In this document: positions 19,011 through 28,237 of the stretch, one piece after another
Layout of the letters: each line of letters opens with the position of its first letter
How positions within the stretch are numbered: the stretch's first letter is position 1
Assembly: GCA_947649495.1 (NCBI GenBank)
Contig: CANSRU010000005.1
Coordinates: 86,780 to 150,779, forward strand
Source: an uncultured Porphyromonadaceae bacterium
GTDB lineage: Bacteria > Bacteroidota > Bacteroidia > Bacteroidales > Muribaculaceae
DNA: 64,000 nt
Direction of reading: 5' to 3'
Made by a program: the position numbers and the translations under genes
The notes under the pieces: generated by a model
What the model saw: the letters and a program-made list of their open reading frames with translations, nothing else
Told to the model about the DNA's origin: nothing
Databases searched by the model: none

Positions 19011-20120
19011 ATGAAAATAGGAATAATGTCATATTGGGACACGCAACACAACTATGGGCAGGTACTCCAATGCTATGCCATGCAACAGTTTCTGCGCAAC
19101 CTCGGACATACACCATATCACATCAAATACACTCCCGAACCGACCTCCACCTTCGGCAAAATATCGAAGCTATTGAAATCAATAGCCGCCGGAGACACAA
19201 AGGAGCTGATAAGACAACGACGCAACTCACAGAAACACAATGGAGGAGAAACACTCCCCACACAGCGTAACTTCGACGAGTTCAGGAAACGGCATATAAA
19301 GTTCACCGACCGCACATATACCTACAAATCACTCCGACAGCTGCCACCGGAAGCCGACTGCTACATTGCCGGAAGCGACCAGATATGGGCCTCGCCAGAC
19401 CCCGGCTACATGCTGAACTTCGGCAACAAAAACACCCTGCGGATAGCTTACGCCCCATCAATGGGAGGAATAGCAATGATGGACGGACACATGCGCTACG
19501 ACTTCCGGCGGTTGATAAAGAGACTCGATGTGGTTACAGCCCGCGAGCAGGATGGTGTGGAACAATGCCATGCAGCCGGGCGCAAGGATGCCGAGCTTGT
19601 ACCCGACCCGGTGATGCTGCTTCGGGCCGACGAATACCGGAATATAGCTTCGTCTCCGCGGCCGGAGCGACCATACATATTATTATATCTTTTAGGCAAC
19701 CAGATTGACATTGATGTACACACATTTTTTGAATGGGCCGACAGACACAACCTCGACATAAAGTACATCACCGCGCAGGGCCGCAACGACTCTTACCCGA
19801 AAGCCTATCCCAATGTCGACGAGTGGCTCGGATTAATCGACGGAGCCAAGTATGTGTTCACCAACTCATTCCACGGCATGCTGACAAGCATAATACTCAA
19901 CCGCCCGTTCCTGACCATACCCCTCAGCGGCAGCTACTCCAGAATGAACAGCCGTATCACCACACTGCTGACATCGCTAAGCCTCACAGACCGCATATTC
20001 CGCAACTCGCTCGACGAGGTGGAGCGCCCCATAGACTTCGCCAAGGTCAACGAGCGGCTCGCCGAAGCACGCAAAGCCATAGCGGATAAATTCGGCAAAT
20101 GGCTATCCCCGGCCAAGTAA
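19011..20120 (+). CDS. Polysaccharide pyruvyl transferase family protein
   Basis: The 369-residue protein matches the WcaK/CsaB-type family. It opens MKIGIMSYWDTQHNYGQVLQCYAMQQFL, has the central DCYIAGSDQIWA segment and ends with the family block KYVFTNSFHGMLTSIIL. These enzymes use phosphoenolpyruvate to put a pyruvate ketal on a surface glycan; some family members modify other acceptors. The family is cytoplasmic and has no signal peptide here. Its 3' end overlaps the convergent GT32 gene by 18 nt. Confidence 0.88.
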   Translation: MKIGIMSYWDTQHNYGQVLQCYAMQQFLRNLGHTPYHIKYTPEPTSTFGKISKLLKSIAAGDTKELIRQRRNSQKHNGGETLPTQRNFDEFRKRHIKFTDRTYTYKSLRQLPPEADCYIAGSDQIWASPDPGYMLNFGNKNTLRIAYAPSMGGIAMMDGHMRYDFRRLIKRLDVVTAREQDGVEQCHAAGRKDAELVPDPVMLLRADEYRNIASSPRPERPYILLYLLGNQIDIDVHTFFEWADRHNLDIKYITAQGRNDSYPKAYPNVDEWLGLIDGAKYVFTNSFHGMLTSIILNRPFLTIPLSGSYSRMNSRITTLLTSLSLTDRIFRNSLDEVERPIDFAKVNERLAEARKAIADKFGKWLSPAK

Positions 20121-20885
20121 CCGCTTCAACCGTTGGTTGACCGCCACAAGAAAGCCCGACACTTTCGGACCGACAAGCTTTTTGATATTTTCGCGATATT
20201 TCGGCCATCCGGTAACCCACGTAGCGTCGCCATAATGAATCGACACTGTGTTGGGGGTGATTTTCATTTCACGGGTGCTCCCCTGTATGGGACTGAAATA
20301 ATCGCCAGGGTATATCGTGACTCCGGCCACAGTCTGAATGTCGGGAATGCCACGCAGACCATATTTGCATAATGTCTCGGTGGTATACTCCACCACCGTC
20401 TTCAAGTTGAGTGAACCATCGGGATTCCTGAACCGCAGACCGGAATAAACATCAAGAATCTCTTTGTACAGGCCGAGGCCGGGGTTTACCCCAAGGCCGA
20501 GGCCGGGGGCGACTCCCAACTCGTCGGGAGTCGCCCCTGGCTCATAGGAGTTCTGGAAACCCATGAACGGTCCGGCAGAGATGATATGCTCCATAGGCTT
20601 TATCACCTCCACATCCGTATCAAAATAAAGGCCTCCCTCCCTATACAATATCCAGAACCGGGCATAGTCGCTCACAAAGGCGTACTTCTTAGCAGCATAA
20701 GCTTCCGACACGTATGGGATACAATTGACATCGAAATTCGACTCGTCCCATCGCTTTATCTCATAATCGGGCAAAAACTTACGCCAGGATTTGATACACT
20801 TCTCGGCTGATTTCGGAAGAGGCTTTCCACCAAACCAGCAGTAATGTATCACTTTCGGTATATCTTGATTTTCTTTTGATTCCAT
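20103..20885 (-). CDS. Glycosyltransferase family 32 (capsular synthesis type)
   Basis: The 260-residue protein opens IPKVIHYCWFGGKPLP and contains AFVSDYARFWILYREGGLYFDTDVEV, the GT32 donor site with its DxD motif (DTD). It probably adds a hexose or HexNAc to a repeat unit. Around residues 113-138 the sequence GVAPGLGLGVNPGLGLY is internally duplicated and corresponds to a DNA stretch with a 15-bp direct repeat and a 12-bp inverted repeat. It lies 22 nt downstream of the phase-variable acyltransferase gene, probably in the same transcript. Confidence 0.85.
   Translation of the reverse strand: MESKENQDIPKVIHYCWFGGKPLPKSAEKCIKSWRKFLPDYEIKRWDESNFDVNCIPYVSEAYAAKKYAFVSDYARFWILYREGGLYFDTDVEVIKPMEHIISAGPFMGFQNSYEPGATPDELGVAPGLGLGVNPGLGLYKEILDVYSGLRFRNPDGSLNLKTVVEYTTETLCKYGLRGIPDIQTVAGVTIYPGDYFSPIQGSTREMKITPNTVSIHYGDATWVTGWPKYRENIKKLVGPKVSGFLVAVNQRLKRLLGRG
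20470..20537. repeat. Direct plus inverted repeat inside the GT32 gene
   Basis: The 15-mer aggccgaggccgggg occurs at 20470-20484 and again at 20494-20508, exactly 24 nt (8 codons) apart. Next to it, ggggcgactccc (20506-20517) and its perfect complement (20526-20537) form a 12-bp inverted repeat with an 8-nt loop. All of it is in frame. Confidence 0.8.
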
Positions 20886-20907
20886 CTATTTAATTTTTTC
20901 AGTTTTT

Positions 20908-21934
20908 TCAATTTATCAGCCGGTCAAGCCATCTGAACCGTGGCATGCGCTGCAGCGACATTATCAAGGCGCTCACCGCCACACACACGCAGCACACCGC
21001 AAAAGCCCTGACATATATACCCGACAATGCATCGCCCACGAAAACAATCATAAGGAATAACACCCACATGTGCACAAAGTATATCCACATGCTCATTTTC
21101 CTGCACCACATCCATGCCGGTGACTCGGGAAGTCTTACGTGAGCGGCAAGCATGAACAGCGCTATACCTCCCACCAACGGCGGCCATGGAAGCTCTACAA
21201 CATAGAGCGTATAACTTACTAAAATACAGCAAATTACAATTAGGGGGGGGATTTATTCCAATATCAAGCACGCGCTTGATCAGCATACCGCACATAAGAT
21301 ACATGCCGCCAATCAGCACCGGCCATGTAAGGAGTTTGAAATATCGTAACAGCGTGTTCAGCAATTGGCTGTCAAATTCCACATGCGTGGCCGTCCATCC
21401 ACCGAGATATATCAATGCCGACACCGACATAATCCACACGCGGGCGTTTTTCATCCCGGCACATCTACTGTATATGAACAGGTAAACGACCATAGACCAC
21501 AGATACCACAATGGAAACGCATAGGCCGACTGCCCCCACAGCAACACCTGCAACGGATAGCGTACCAGATCCTTCCATAGAGGATCGTCGCCTACCGCAT
21601 AGCAATAAATCTGTATGGGAAGATATATAATAAGCCACAGTACAAACATACGCAGACACTTGCCGCTCCTTGACCGCAACGCGGCACGCTTCTCGTCCAC
21701 AGTAGCCATACGGTCAAGTTTATTACCGATTAGATAGCCGGAAACAATAAAAAAATAAGGCACTGCCAGCTCGATAAACCAGTTGAAAGCCGGGCTGTAA
21801 CCATGGGCATCGCCATAGACCGCACGCACATGGATGGCAACCACCGCAAAGGCCATTATAAGTTTTATCACATCGGCCGCACGCATGTGGCCGACAGAAC
21901 CGGCAGAACCGCTGTAATTTTTCATATCTCGCAC
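20908..21934 (-). pseudogene. Acyltransferase-3 gene switched off by a C8 tract
   Basis: From ATG 21934 the frame gives a typical acyltransferase-3 membrane protein (AADVIKLIMAFAVVAIHVRAVYG, VPYFFIVSGYLIG, multiple helices) up to IGINPPP at about residue 231. The coding strand has eight C there (21243-21250 as G8 on the plus strand). Reading on, the frame runs out of register to a stop at 20924. With seven C the frame continues LIVICCILVSYTLYVVELPWPP and then the hydrophobic C-terminal helices (MSMWIYFVHMWVLFLMIV) to a stop at 20908, making a 341-residue protein. C6 would give an immediate stop. This is the signature of slipped-strand phase variation, currently OFF, rather than simple decay. 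The likely role is O-acylation of the surface glycan. Confidence 0.88.
21243..21250. repeat. Homopolymeric G8 (coding C8) phase-variation tract
   Basis: Eight consecutive G on the plus strand within the acyltransferase gene. The intact reading frame needs seven (or ten). Confidence 0.9.
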
Positions 21935-21965
21935 ATCTTGAACAGCATATTCACAATAGTGAAAA

Positions 21966-21996
21966 CAAAGATACGTTTTTTAACGACATTCCACAA
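21966..21996 (-). promoter_or_regulatory. Promoter of the phase-variable acyltransferase and GT32
   Basis: Minus-strand TTG (21994-21996) lies 20 nt upstream of TATCTTTG (21966-21973), 31 nt before the ATG. The intact promoter argues that the gene is maintained. Confidence 0.6.
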
Positions 21997-22042
21997 TAAG
22001 TATACATAAACTTCGTTAACATTATTGCAAATATATCCGGAT

Positions 22043-22852
22043 ATGAACACTATGAAATTAATACCCCTATGGCTTATAGCAGCCATAACGCTTCTAAGCT
22101 CATGCAAGACAAAGAACAATCTCGTCTATTTTGAAGATTTGCAACAGACCGCCGACGGCATCATTGCCACTGAGCCTTACAACGTCAAAATCGAACCGGA
22201 ATCAGAACTTCTGATATTCGTGAAATCAGAAGTGCCGGCAGCCTCAGCGGAATTCAATCTGCCATACATCAACCCCGCTACAGAAGGCACCACCACCACA
22301 AGCAGCATTCCTACCCAGCAGACTTACAAAGTGGACGAGAACGGCGACATCGACTTTCCTCGCCTTGGCAAGATACATGTTGCCGGCATGACACAGATGC
22401 AGCTCAAGGAATACCTCATCAAGCGCATCAGCGAATATGTCAAAGACCCTATGGTTACTGTCAAGATGTTAGGCTATAAAATAATAGTGATGGGCGAAGT
22501 CAATGCGCCTAAGTCAATAACCACAACAGCCGAACGCTACAGCCTGCTCGATGCCATAGCCGACTGCGGAGGAATGAACACTTATGCCGTGCGCGACAAT
22601 CTACTCCTGCTCCGCCGCAACGAGAAAAACGAATATGAGCACCACAAAATAGACATGACCCGCTCCGACATAATGCAATCGCCCTACTTCTGGCTGAAAA
22701 ACAATGATGTGGTGATTATACAACCCAACGACAAAAAAGCCGCCAATGCCAACTTCAATCAGGAATACGGCTACAAATTGTCGATGATATCCACCATAGT
22801 GAGCGCATGTTCCATCGTGGCATCGCTGGTGGTAGCTCTGATTGTAAAATAA
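22043..22852 (+). CDS. Wza-like polysaccharide export lipoprotein
   Basis: The start is put at ATG 22043 (MNTMKLIPLWLIAAITLLSSC); an in-frame ATG at 22025 is also possible. The lipobox LLSSC is followed by a Poly_export domain (YKVDENGDIDFPRLGKIHVAGMTQMQLKEYL) and an SLBB-type segment (VMGEVNAPKSITTTAERYSLLDAIADCGG). A C-terminal hydrophobic helix (STIVSACSIVASLVVALIV) may cross the outer membrane. It should form the outer-membrane channel for the glycan, working with the chain-length protein encoded two genes on. It is the first gene of a long plus-strand operon. Confidence 0.9.
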   Translation: MNTMKLIPLWLIAAITLLSSCKTKNNLVYFEDLQQTADGIIATEPYNVKIEPESELLIFVKSEVPAASAEFNLPYINPATEGTTTTSSIPTQQTYKVDENGDIDFPRLGKIHVAGMTQMQLKEYLIKRISEYVKDPMVTVKMLGYKIIVMGEVNAPKSITTTAERYSLLDAIADCGGMNTYAVRDNLLLLRRNEKNEYEHHKIDMTRSDIMQSPYFWLKNNDVVIIQPNDKKAANANFNQEYGYKLSMISTIVSACSIVASLVVALIVK

Positions 22853-22873
22853 AGCACATCATCCTCCGGCTCA

Positions 22874-24148
22874 ATGCTTCGCATCGACAGACTTTGCGTC
22901 TACGTGATATTGCTCGGTCTCATATCCCTGATTCCGAGCCTTATCTATTTGAAGTTTCTCGACGAACTTTGCGCCGCAATGCTCGGAGGCATCGCCTTGC
23001 TCGACTGCGTGGTCAACGGCAGCTGGCGGAGATACCGTTTGCTCTGGCTGCTTATGGCTATAATGACATTCTATGCCATATACTCGCTGACCATTGTGCA
23101 CAACAATGTTCCGATAGCCATATTCTACGACTGGGTAATTGAACTCAAGCCATATCTGCCTTTCATTGTATTACTGTGCATAGGGCCAAAGTTCACCACT
23201 TCCGACAAACAGATTATATGCGCCATCTGCTGGGTAAACGCCATAATAAGCATCATTGCCCTGCTTGGTGGCAAACCATTGACCTCTCCGATTCTGTTCC
23301 ACCCTATGTACGGCGGATGTATAGTGTTCATCAGCGCAATGTTCATTCTCTATTGCTCCATCGACAAGAACGGTGAGGTTCCGCGGCACACCATCATCAT
23401 ACTCGCGCTGCTTCTCACTGCCGGATTAATATGCGGACGAAGCAAATATTTCGGCACCTACGTGCTGTCAATATTTTTCCTTTTCCTTTACTCACCCGGC
23501 ATAATCAAGCATCTTAATTTAAAGCATGCCCTCCTCATAGCCGTTGTATGTTTCGCCATAATAGCTGTAGCATGGAGCAAATTCCATTACTACTTCATTA
23601 TCGGCACCGAGACACAGACCTCCTTTGACATTACCGCAACCCAGTCGTTTGCCCGACCGGTTCTTTACATAACATCCTGGTTCATTCTTCTGGATTATTT
23701 CCCGTTCGGATGCGGTCTGGCATCGTTCGCTTCGTTTCCGTCGCAGGAATGGTACTCGAATGTTTATTATGAATATGGCATAAACAACGTATGGGGGCTT
23801 TCCTTGAAAAATCCGGGATTCATCTGCGACGCCTTCTACCCCTCGCTCGCCCAGTTTGGATTCGCCGGGCTTATTCTATTCATCTGGTATTGGGTATATG
23901 CCTATGGATTTCTGCGCACAATGCTGCGCACTGATGCCCGCAAATATAAATATCCATTCATAATCGGAAGCCTTATAATATGCTACATACTCATCGAGAG
24001 CACCACCGGCAATGTGATAAGCCAGAATGTAGGTGTGATGCCGATAATGCTTCTCGGGATAGTAGCGGCCCAAGGCCGGGAACTGCGGGAGGCTAAAGCC
24101 ATACGGCACAAACCGGTTCTTTCAACAATTGACATTAAGAAAATATAA
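22874..24148 (+). CDS. O-antigen ligase/polymerase-like membrane protein (Wzy)
   Basis: The 424-residue protein is almost entirely hydrophobic, with roughly ten to twelve helices and a larger loop around residues 235-310 (YYFIIGTETQTSF, then FPFGCGLASFASFPSQEWYSNVYYEYGI). The latter resembles the Wzy_C/ligase loop (G-x-G with conserved aromatics). It most likely polymerises repeat units at the periplasmic face. Its position between Wza and Wzz homologues supports this; sequence similarity in this family is always low. Confidence 0.78.
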   Translation: MLRIDRLCVYVILLGLISLIPSLIYLKFLDELCAAMLGGIALLDCVVNGSWRRYRLLWLLMAIMTFYAIYSLTIVHNNVPIAIFYDWVIELKPYLPFIVLLCIGPKFTTSDKQIICAICWVNAIISIIALLGGKPLTSPILFHPMYGGCIVFISAMFILYCSIDKNGEVPRHTIIILALLLTAGLICGRSKYFGTYVLSIFFLFLYSPGIIKHLNLKHALLIAVVCFAIIAVAWSKFHYYFIIGTETQTSFDITATQSFARPVLYITSWFILLDYFPFGCGLASFASFPSQEWYSNVYYEYGINNVWGLSLKNPGFICDAFYPSLAQFGFAGLILFIWYWVYAYGFLRTMLRTDARKYKYPFIIGSLIICYILIESTTGNVISQNVGVMPIMLLGIVAAQGRELREAKAIRHKPVLSTIDIKKI

Positions 24149-24162
24149 CTCAGCATCATAAA

Positions 24163-26190
24163 ATGGAAAAAGACAACAACAGACTCGATCTACGCCGCCT
24201 GTGGCGTTCTGCCTGGCAATGCCGCTGGATATATCTCGGCATGATAATACTGTGTCTCGGCATCGGTATATGGAGAGCCATAGTGTCCATGCCCAAGCAC
24301 ACCATAGTGGGCGACGTGCTCATTGGTGAGATAGGCTACGATGACACCAACGCTGCCGGAGGTATGGCGCAGATGATGAAGACTTTCTCAGTAGGCGGAT
24401 TCGGAGGAGCCGCTGTAGACAATGAGATGGAAATTATGAAGAGCCACGATGTGATGGTACGCACTGTGCGCATGCTCGGACTCAACCGTTCGTATCTCGG
24501 CAAAAAAGACAACGGCAAGAAAGCAGTGCTTTACCAGAACTCACCTGTAGCTGTTGAGGCCCCGACTGAATATTTCGACACCCTATCAGTGCCGTTCAAG
24601 ATAAATATAGAATTGCTTGGCAACGGCTCGGCTCACATAAAGGCGACAAAAGGATTTTTCGGCACTACAATAGCCGAAGTTGACAACGCACGCCTGCCTA
24701 TGATGTTTGACACACCGCTCGGCAGCCTGCATATAATGCCCACGGAGCATTTCGAGAGCTCACCATACCGGGACATCACAGTATCGGTATACGGAAACGA
24801 CTTGCGCGCATCATTGCTCTACCAGGATACCAAAATTGATGTCAAGTCAAAACTCGCCGACATTATAGAGATAGAATACGACTGTACAAACGCCGACCTC
24901 GGCATGGTAACTGTCGATGGTATCATGGGCGAATACAACTCAAAACGTCTCGAACGCATGCACGAAGCAGCCATCGCCTCAATACAATATTACGACGACC
25001 GTATTGCCGAGGCATTCAAGGACCTGCAGAAAATAGAGCGCGAGGTTTCAGATTACCAGCGTGCCAACGAGCTGATGGGTATTGATTCCGAACTCGGACT
25101 GCTCGTAGGTACAGCCGTGGGCAACAAGCCGGCCATTATGACTGCCAACTACAACATTGCATACCATGAGACTATACTCGACATATTGCGCACCCGCCTT
25201 AACGACGACGTGATAATACCTCAGATGGAGAGTCTCAACGACCCCCATATTGCCGCATTCAACGGTGCCATCCAGGCACGACGCGACCTGAAACGCTCAG
25301 CTACTGACGACAACACTGCACTCCAACTGCTCAATCAGAAAATTCAGGATTTACGCGATATTATAATCGAGAACTCCGAAAAGATGATTGCCAAGTCCAA
25401 GGCCGACGTAAAACATCAGCAGGAACTCACTAATGTAGCTCAAAAACGTCTCGATGCATATCCCGACTACCAACTCGAATTCATGAATCTGCTTCGCGAC
25501 AAAGAGTACAAGAACTCACTTTACCAATATCTTGTATCCTCGCGCGAGAACTCTGTGCTGCAGCTATATTCCAAGACCAATCTTGGTTTTGTATATCAGC
25601 CGGCTTACGTCTACAGCAGTTCCGGAATTTTCAAACGGTTGCTGTGGCCCGTGGCAATGCTCATCTTCGCGCTTTTCGCTTCTTCGTGCATAGCACTGTT
25701 TTTAATGTTCATCAGCCGCAAGGTAAAAGACCCGATGGACATCGCATTCATGGAGATTGATGCCAATGCAGTGAATTATGCCGGCGACCGTGAACAGATC
25801 AACCGCCTGCGCACACTGATTACGGCCGACACTTCGCGCCGGCTCATCTATAGCGCCGATTTCGCTGGCAATGGCATAGCCACCAAAGCATTGACCGATT
25901 CCCTGCTCTCCATAGAGCGCTCGGTCGAGATAATAAGCGGTCTCGCCGACAACGACACTATCCTCACCCCATCGTTCAACGGCCGTGTTAAAGAAGCCCT
26001 AGCAGCCACCGACTACGTTATCGTCGATATCCCGGCCCCCACACGTCTGTTTGAACTTGAACATATCATTGACAACAACAATGCCAATCTGCTCATTGCT
26101 TTGGAAAGCGGCAAAATAAAACGCAGCACTCTCAAGAAATATCTTTCAGGACAGACTGCCGCCCGCGTTTACACATTAATAGAAAAGTGA
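24163..26190 (+). CDS. Wzz/BY-kinase-like chain-length determinant without a P-loop
   Basis: The 675-residue protein has a first membrane helix (WIYLGMIILCLGIGIW), a long periplasmic part with coiled-coil character (about 230-450), and a second helix (LLWPVAMLIFALFASSCIALFLMF, about 490-515). The cytoplasmic tail has the layout of the bacterial tyrosine-kinase domain, with NRLRTLI and YVIVDIPAPT in place of the Walker-type aspartate motif. However, the Walker A motif is missing (SADFAGNGIATKALTDSL), so kinase activity is unlikely and no Tyr cluster is seen at the C-terminus. It should control chain length or form the inner-membrane part of the export complex. Confidence 0.85.
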   Translation: MEKDNNRLDLRRLWRSAWQCRWIYLGMIILCLGIGIWRAIVSMPKHTIVGDVLIGEIGYDDTNAAGGMAQMMKTFSVGGFGGAAVDNEMEIMKSHDVMVRTVRMLGLNRSYLGKKDNGKKAVLYQNSPVAVEAPTEYFDTLSVPFKINIELLGNGSAHIKATKGFFGTTIAEVDNARLPMMFDTPLGSLHIMPTEHFESSPYRDITVSVYGNDLRASLLYQDTKIDVKSKLADIIEIEYDCTNADLGMVTVDGIMGEYNSKRLERMHEAAIASIQYYDDRIAEAFKDLQKIEREVSDYQRANELMGIDSELGLLVGTAVGNKPAIMTANYNIAYHETILDILRTRLNDDVIIPQMESLNDPHIAAFNGAIQARRDLKRSATDDNTALQLLNQKIQDLRDIIIENSEKMIAKSKADVKHQQELTNVAQKRLDAYPDYQLEFMNLLRDKEYKNSLYQYLVSSRENSVLQLYSKTNLGFVYQPAYVYSSSGIFKRLLWPVAMLIFALFASSCIALFLMFISRKVKDPMDIAFMEIDANAVNYAGDREQINRLRTLITADTSRRLIYSADFAGNGIATKALTDSLLSIERSVEIISGLADNDTILTPSFNGRVKEALAATDYVIVDIPAPTRLFELEHIIDNNNANLLIALESGKIKRSTLKKYLSGQTAARVYTLIEK

Positions 26191-26194
26191 TCCG

Positions 26195-27166
26195 ATGATT
26201 CATATCCTGTACGACACTCCGGGTGGATACCCGTTCATTGCTGAATTGCTTGATCGGGAACACATACGCCACGACACGCCTGCCAAGTCATCCAACATAT
26301 TGTCATGGCTGGCCGGAAGCTGGAATGCCGTACAGAAAAGCCGGCGTGGGGACACCATAGTGACACTCTACGATTTTCAAGGCGTGTTGTGCTACTGGAT
26401 AGCGCGGCTCTGCCTGAAACGGCGCAAGGTTATTGCCGTCAACATCCTGTTGAAACATAAGGATACCCTACGCAACCGGTTGGCGACCTATCTTTACCGC
26501 AAGGCGCTCGGGTCTCCTGATTTCACAGCTACGGTAACCACCGAATCCTATGGCCGGTGGCTCTCAGGAAAACTTAGGCTGAAAAAGCCACTCATTCTTC
26601 TCCGCGATGTGTACTACGATTCCTATGGCGATATTGCCACCAAAACAGGCACATCCGATGGTGGCTACGTGTTTTGTGGCGGACGCAACGGACGCGATTG
26701 GTCCTTTATACACCGTCTGGCCGAAGCCATGCCCGGAACGCGATTCCATTTCGTCATGCCATCGCAAGTATTTGACACCTTCGACAGGAAATTACCGAAT
26801 GTCACTTATCATTGCAACATCCCGGTCGAATCGTTCAACAGACTTCTTGCCGGAGCGAGCATCGTGGCTCTCCCACTCGACACCGATGCGCCCGCAGGCC
26901 TGATTGTAGTGTTTCAGGCCGCCGCCCATGCGAAACCGATTGTGATAACAGACACCTTATCCACACACGACTACATTTCCGACAAAAAAGGCTACGGACT
27001 GCCCAACGACATCAACCTGTGGTGTGACACTATCTCATCAATAATGGCTGACCCTGTAGAACCGGCTGAACGGGTACGGAATCTAAAATCATTCATAACA
27101 CAAAACTGTTCACAGCAGAAATACGTTGATTCCCTGCGGGAAATAATCGACAAGACAAACATATAA
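26195..27166 (+). CDS. GT-B fold glycosyltransferase
   Basis: The 323-residue protein has two Rossmann-like halves and the GT4-like donor-binding region GYVFCGGRNGRDWSFIHRLAEAMPG and then VPVESFNRLLAGASIVALPLD (donor-site E/D region near DAPAGLIVVFQAAAHAKPIVITD). It has no signal peptide. It starts 4 nt after the chain-length gene and stops 6 nt before the radical SAM gene, so it is in the same operon. The sugar transferred is unknown. Confidence 0.8.
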   Translation: MIHILYDTPGGYPFIAELLDREHIRHDTPAKSSNILSWLAGSWNAVQKSRRGDTIVTLYDFQGVLCYWIARLCLKRRKVIAVNILLKHKDTLRNRLATYLYRKALGSPDFTATVTTESYGRWLSGKLRLKKPLILLRDVYYDSYGDIATKTGTSDGGYVFCGGRNGRDWSFIHRLAEAMPGTRFHFVMPSQVFDTFDRKLPNVTYHCNIPVESFNRLLAGASIVALPLDTDAPAGLIVVFQAAAHAKPIVITDTLSTHDYISDKKGYGLPNDINLWCDTISSIMADPVEPAERVRNLKSFITQNCSQQKYVDSLREIIDKTNI

Positions 27167-27172
27167 CACGAC

Positions 27173-28237
27173 ATGGCTATACCCAACCCTACCGACGCTT
27201 CAATCATCCTGACCTACCGCTGCCCCATGCGGTGCAAGATGTGCAATATATGGAAAAATCCCACCGATAAGAAAGAGGAAATTCAGGCTGCCGACCTCAA
27301 GTCGCTCCCGCGGCTCAAATTCATCAATCTCACAGGTGGCGAACCATTCATACGCGAGGATCTGGCTGAGATTGTCGAAGAATGCTATAAGCACACCGAC
27401 CGCATAGTGATATCTACCTCCGGGTGGTTTGACGACCGCGTGATAGCTCTCGCACAGCGATTTCCCAACATCGGGATACGCATCTCCATCGAAGGTCTGC
27501 AGGCCAAAAACGACGAACTGCGCGGACGCGAGGGAGGATTCGAGAAAGGCTACCGCACACTGTTGAAGCTCAAGGAAATGGGACTTAAAGACATCGGGTT
27601 CGGATGCACCGTATCCAACAACAACTCATCAGACATGCTCGAGCTTTACAAACTGAGCCGGAAACTGAACCTTGAGTTTGCAACCGCCGCATTCCACAAC
27701 TCTTACTACTTCCACAAGGACGACAACGTGATAACCAACCGCGACAATGTATGCCGAGACTTTGAGCAGCTTATTGAATGGCAGCTTAAGGAACACCACC
27801 CGAAATCGTGGTTCCGAGCTTGGTTCAACATGGGACTGATAAATTACATTGAAGGCAACCGCCGCATGCTTCCGTGCGAGGCAGGAACAGCCAACTTTTT
27901 CATAGACCCATGGGGCGAAGTATATCCATGCAACGGCATGGAGGAGAAATTCTGGAAAATGTCGATGGGCAACATCCACGAAAACGACTTCACCACGATA
28001 TGGAACAGCCCGCAGGCCCAACGCGTGAGAGAGATGGTTAGACGATGCCCGAAAAACTGCTGGATGGTGGGCACCGCATCGCCGGTGATGCACAAATACA
28101 TCAAGCATCCTTTGAAGTGGGCCATCAAGAACAAACTCCGTTCAATCATAGGCAAGCCTGCTTGTTTGGACAAAAAATGGTGCGATGTCGGACAAGACCC
28201 CGCCCAAGGTAACATGCAGTCTAACGTTTCGGAATGA
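27173..28237 (+). CDS. Radical SAM/SPASM domain protein
   Basis: The 354-residue protein has the radical SAM cluster CPMRCKMC (Cys17, Cys21, Cys24) followed by NLTGGEPFI, the SAM-binding GGE motif. A C-terminal SPASM-like region has further cysteines (LPCEAG, DPWGEVYPCNG, RCPKNC, and a last pair ACLDKKWC), which would hold auxiliary Fe-S clusters. Family members modify peptides, sugars or cofactors by radical chemistry. Its stop overlaps the next gene by 4 nt inside the glycan operon, and no peptide precursor is visible nearby. A sugar or lipid-carrier modification is a reasonable but unproven guess. Confidence 0.88.
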   Translation: MAIPNPTDASIILTYRCPMRCKMCNIWKNPTDKKEEIQAADLKSLPRLKFINLTGGEPFIREDLAEIVEECYKHTDRIVISTSGWFDDRVIALAQRFPNIGIRISIEGLQAKNDELRGREGGFEKGYRTLLKLKEMGLKDIGFGCTVSNNNSSDMLELYKLSRKLNLEFATAAFHNSYYFHKDDNVITNRDNVCRDFEQLIEWQLKEHHPKSWFRAWFNMGLINYIEGNRRMLPCEAGTANFFIDPWGEVYPCNGMEEKFWKMSMGNIHENDFTTIWNSPQAQRVREMVRRCPKNCWMVGTASPVMHKYIKHPLKWAIKNKLRSIIGKPACLDKKWCDVGQDPAQGNMQSNVSE

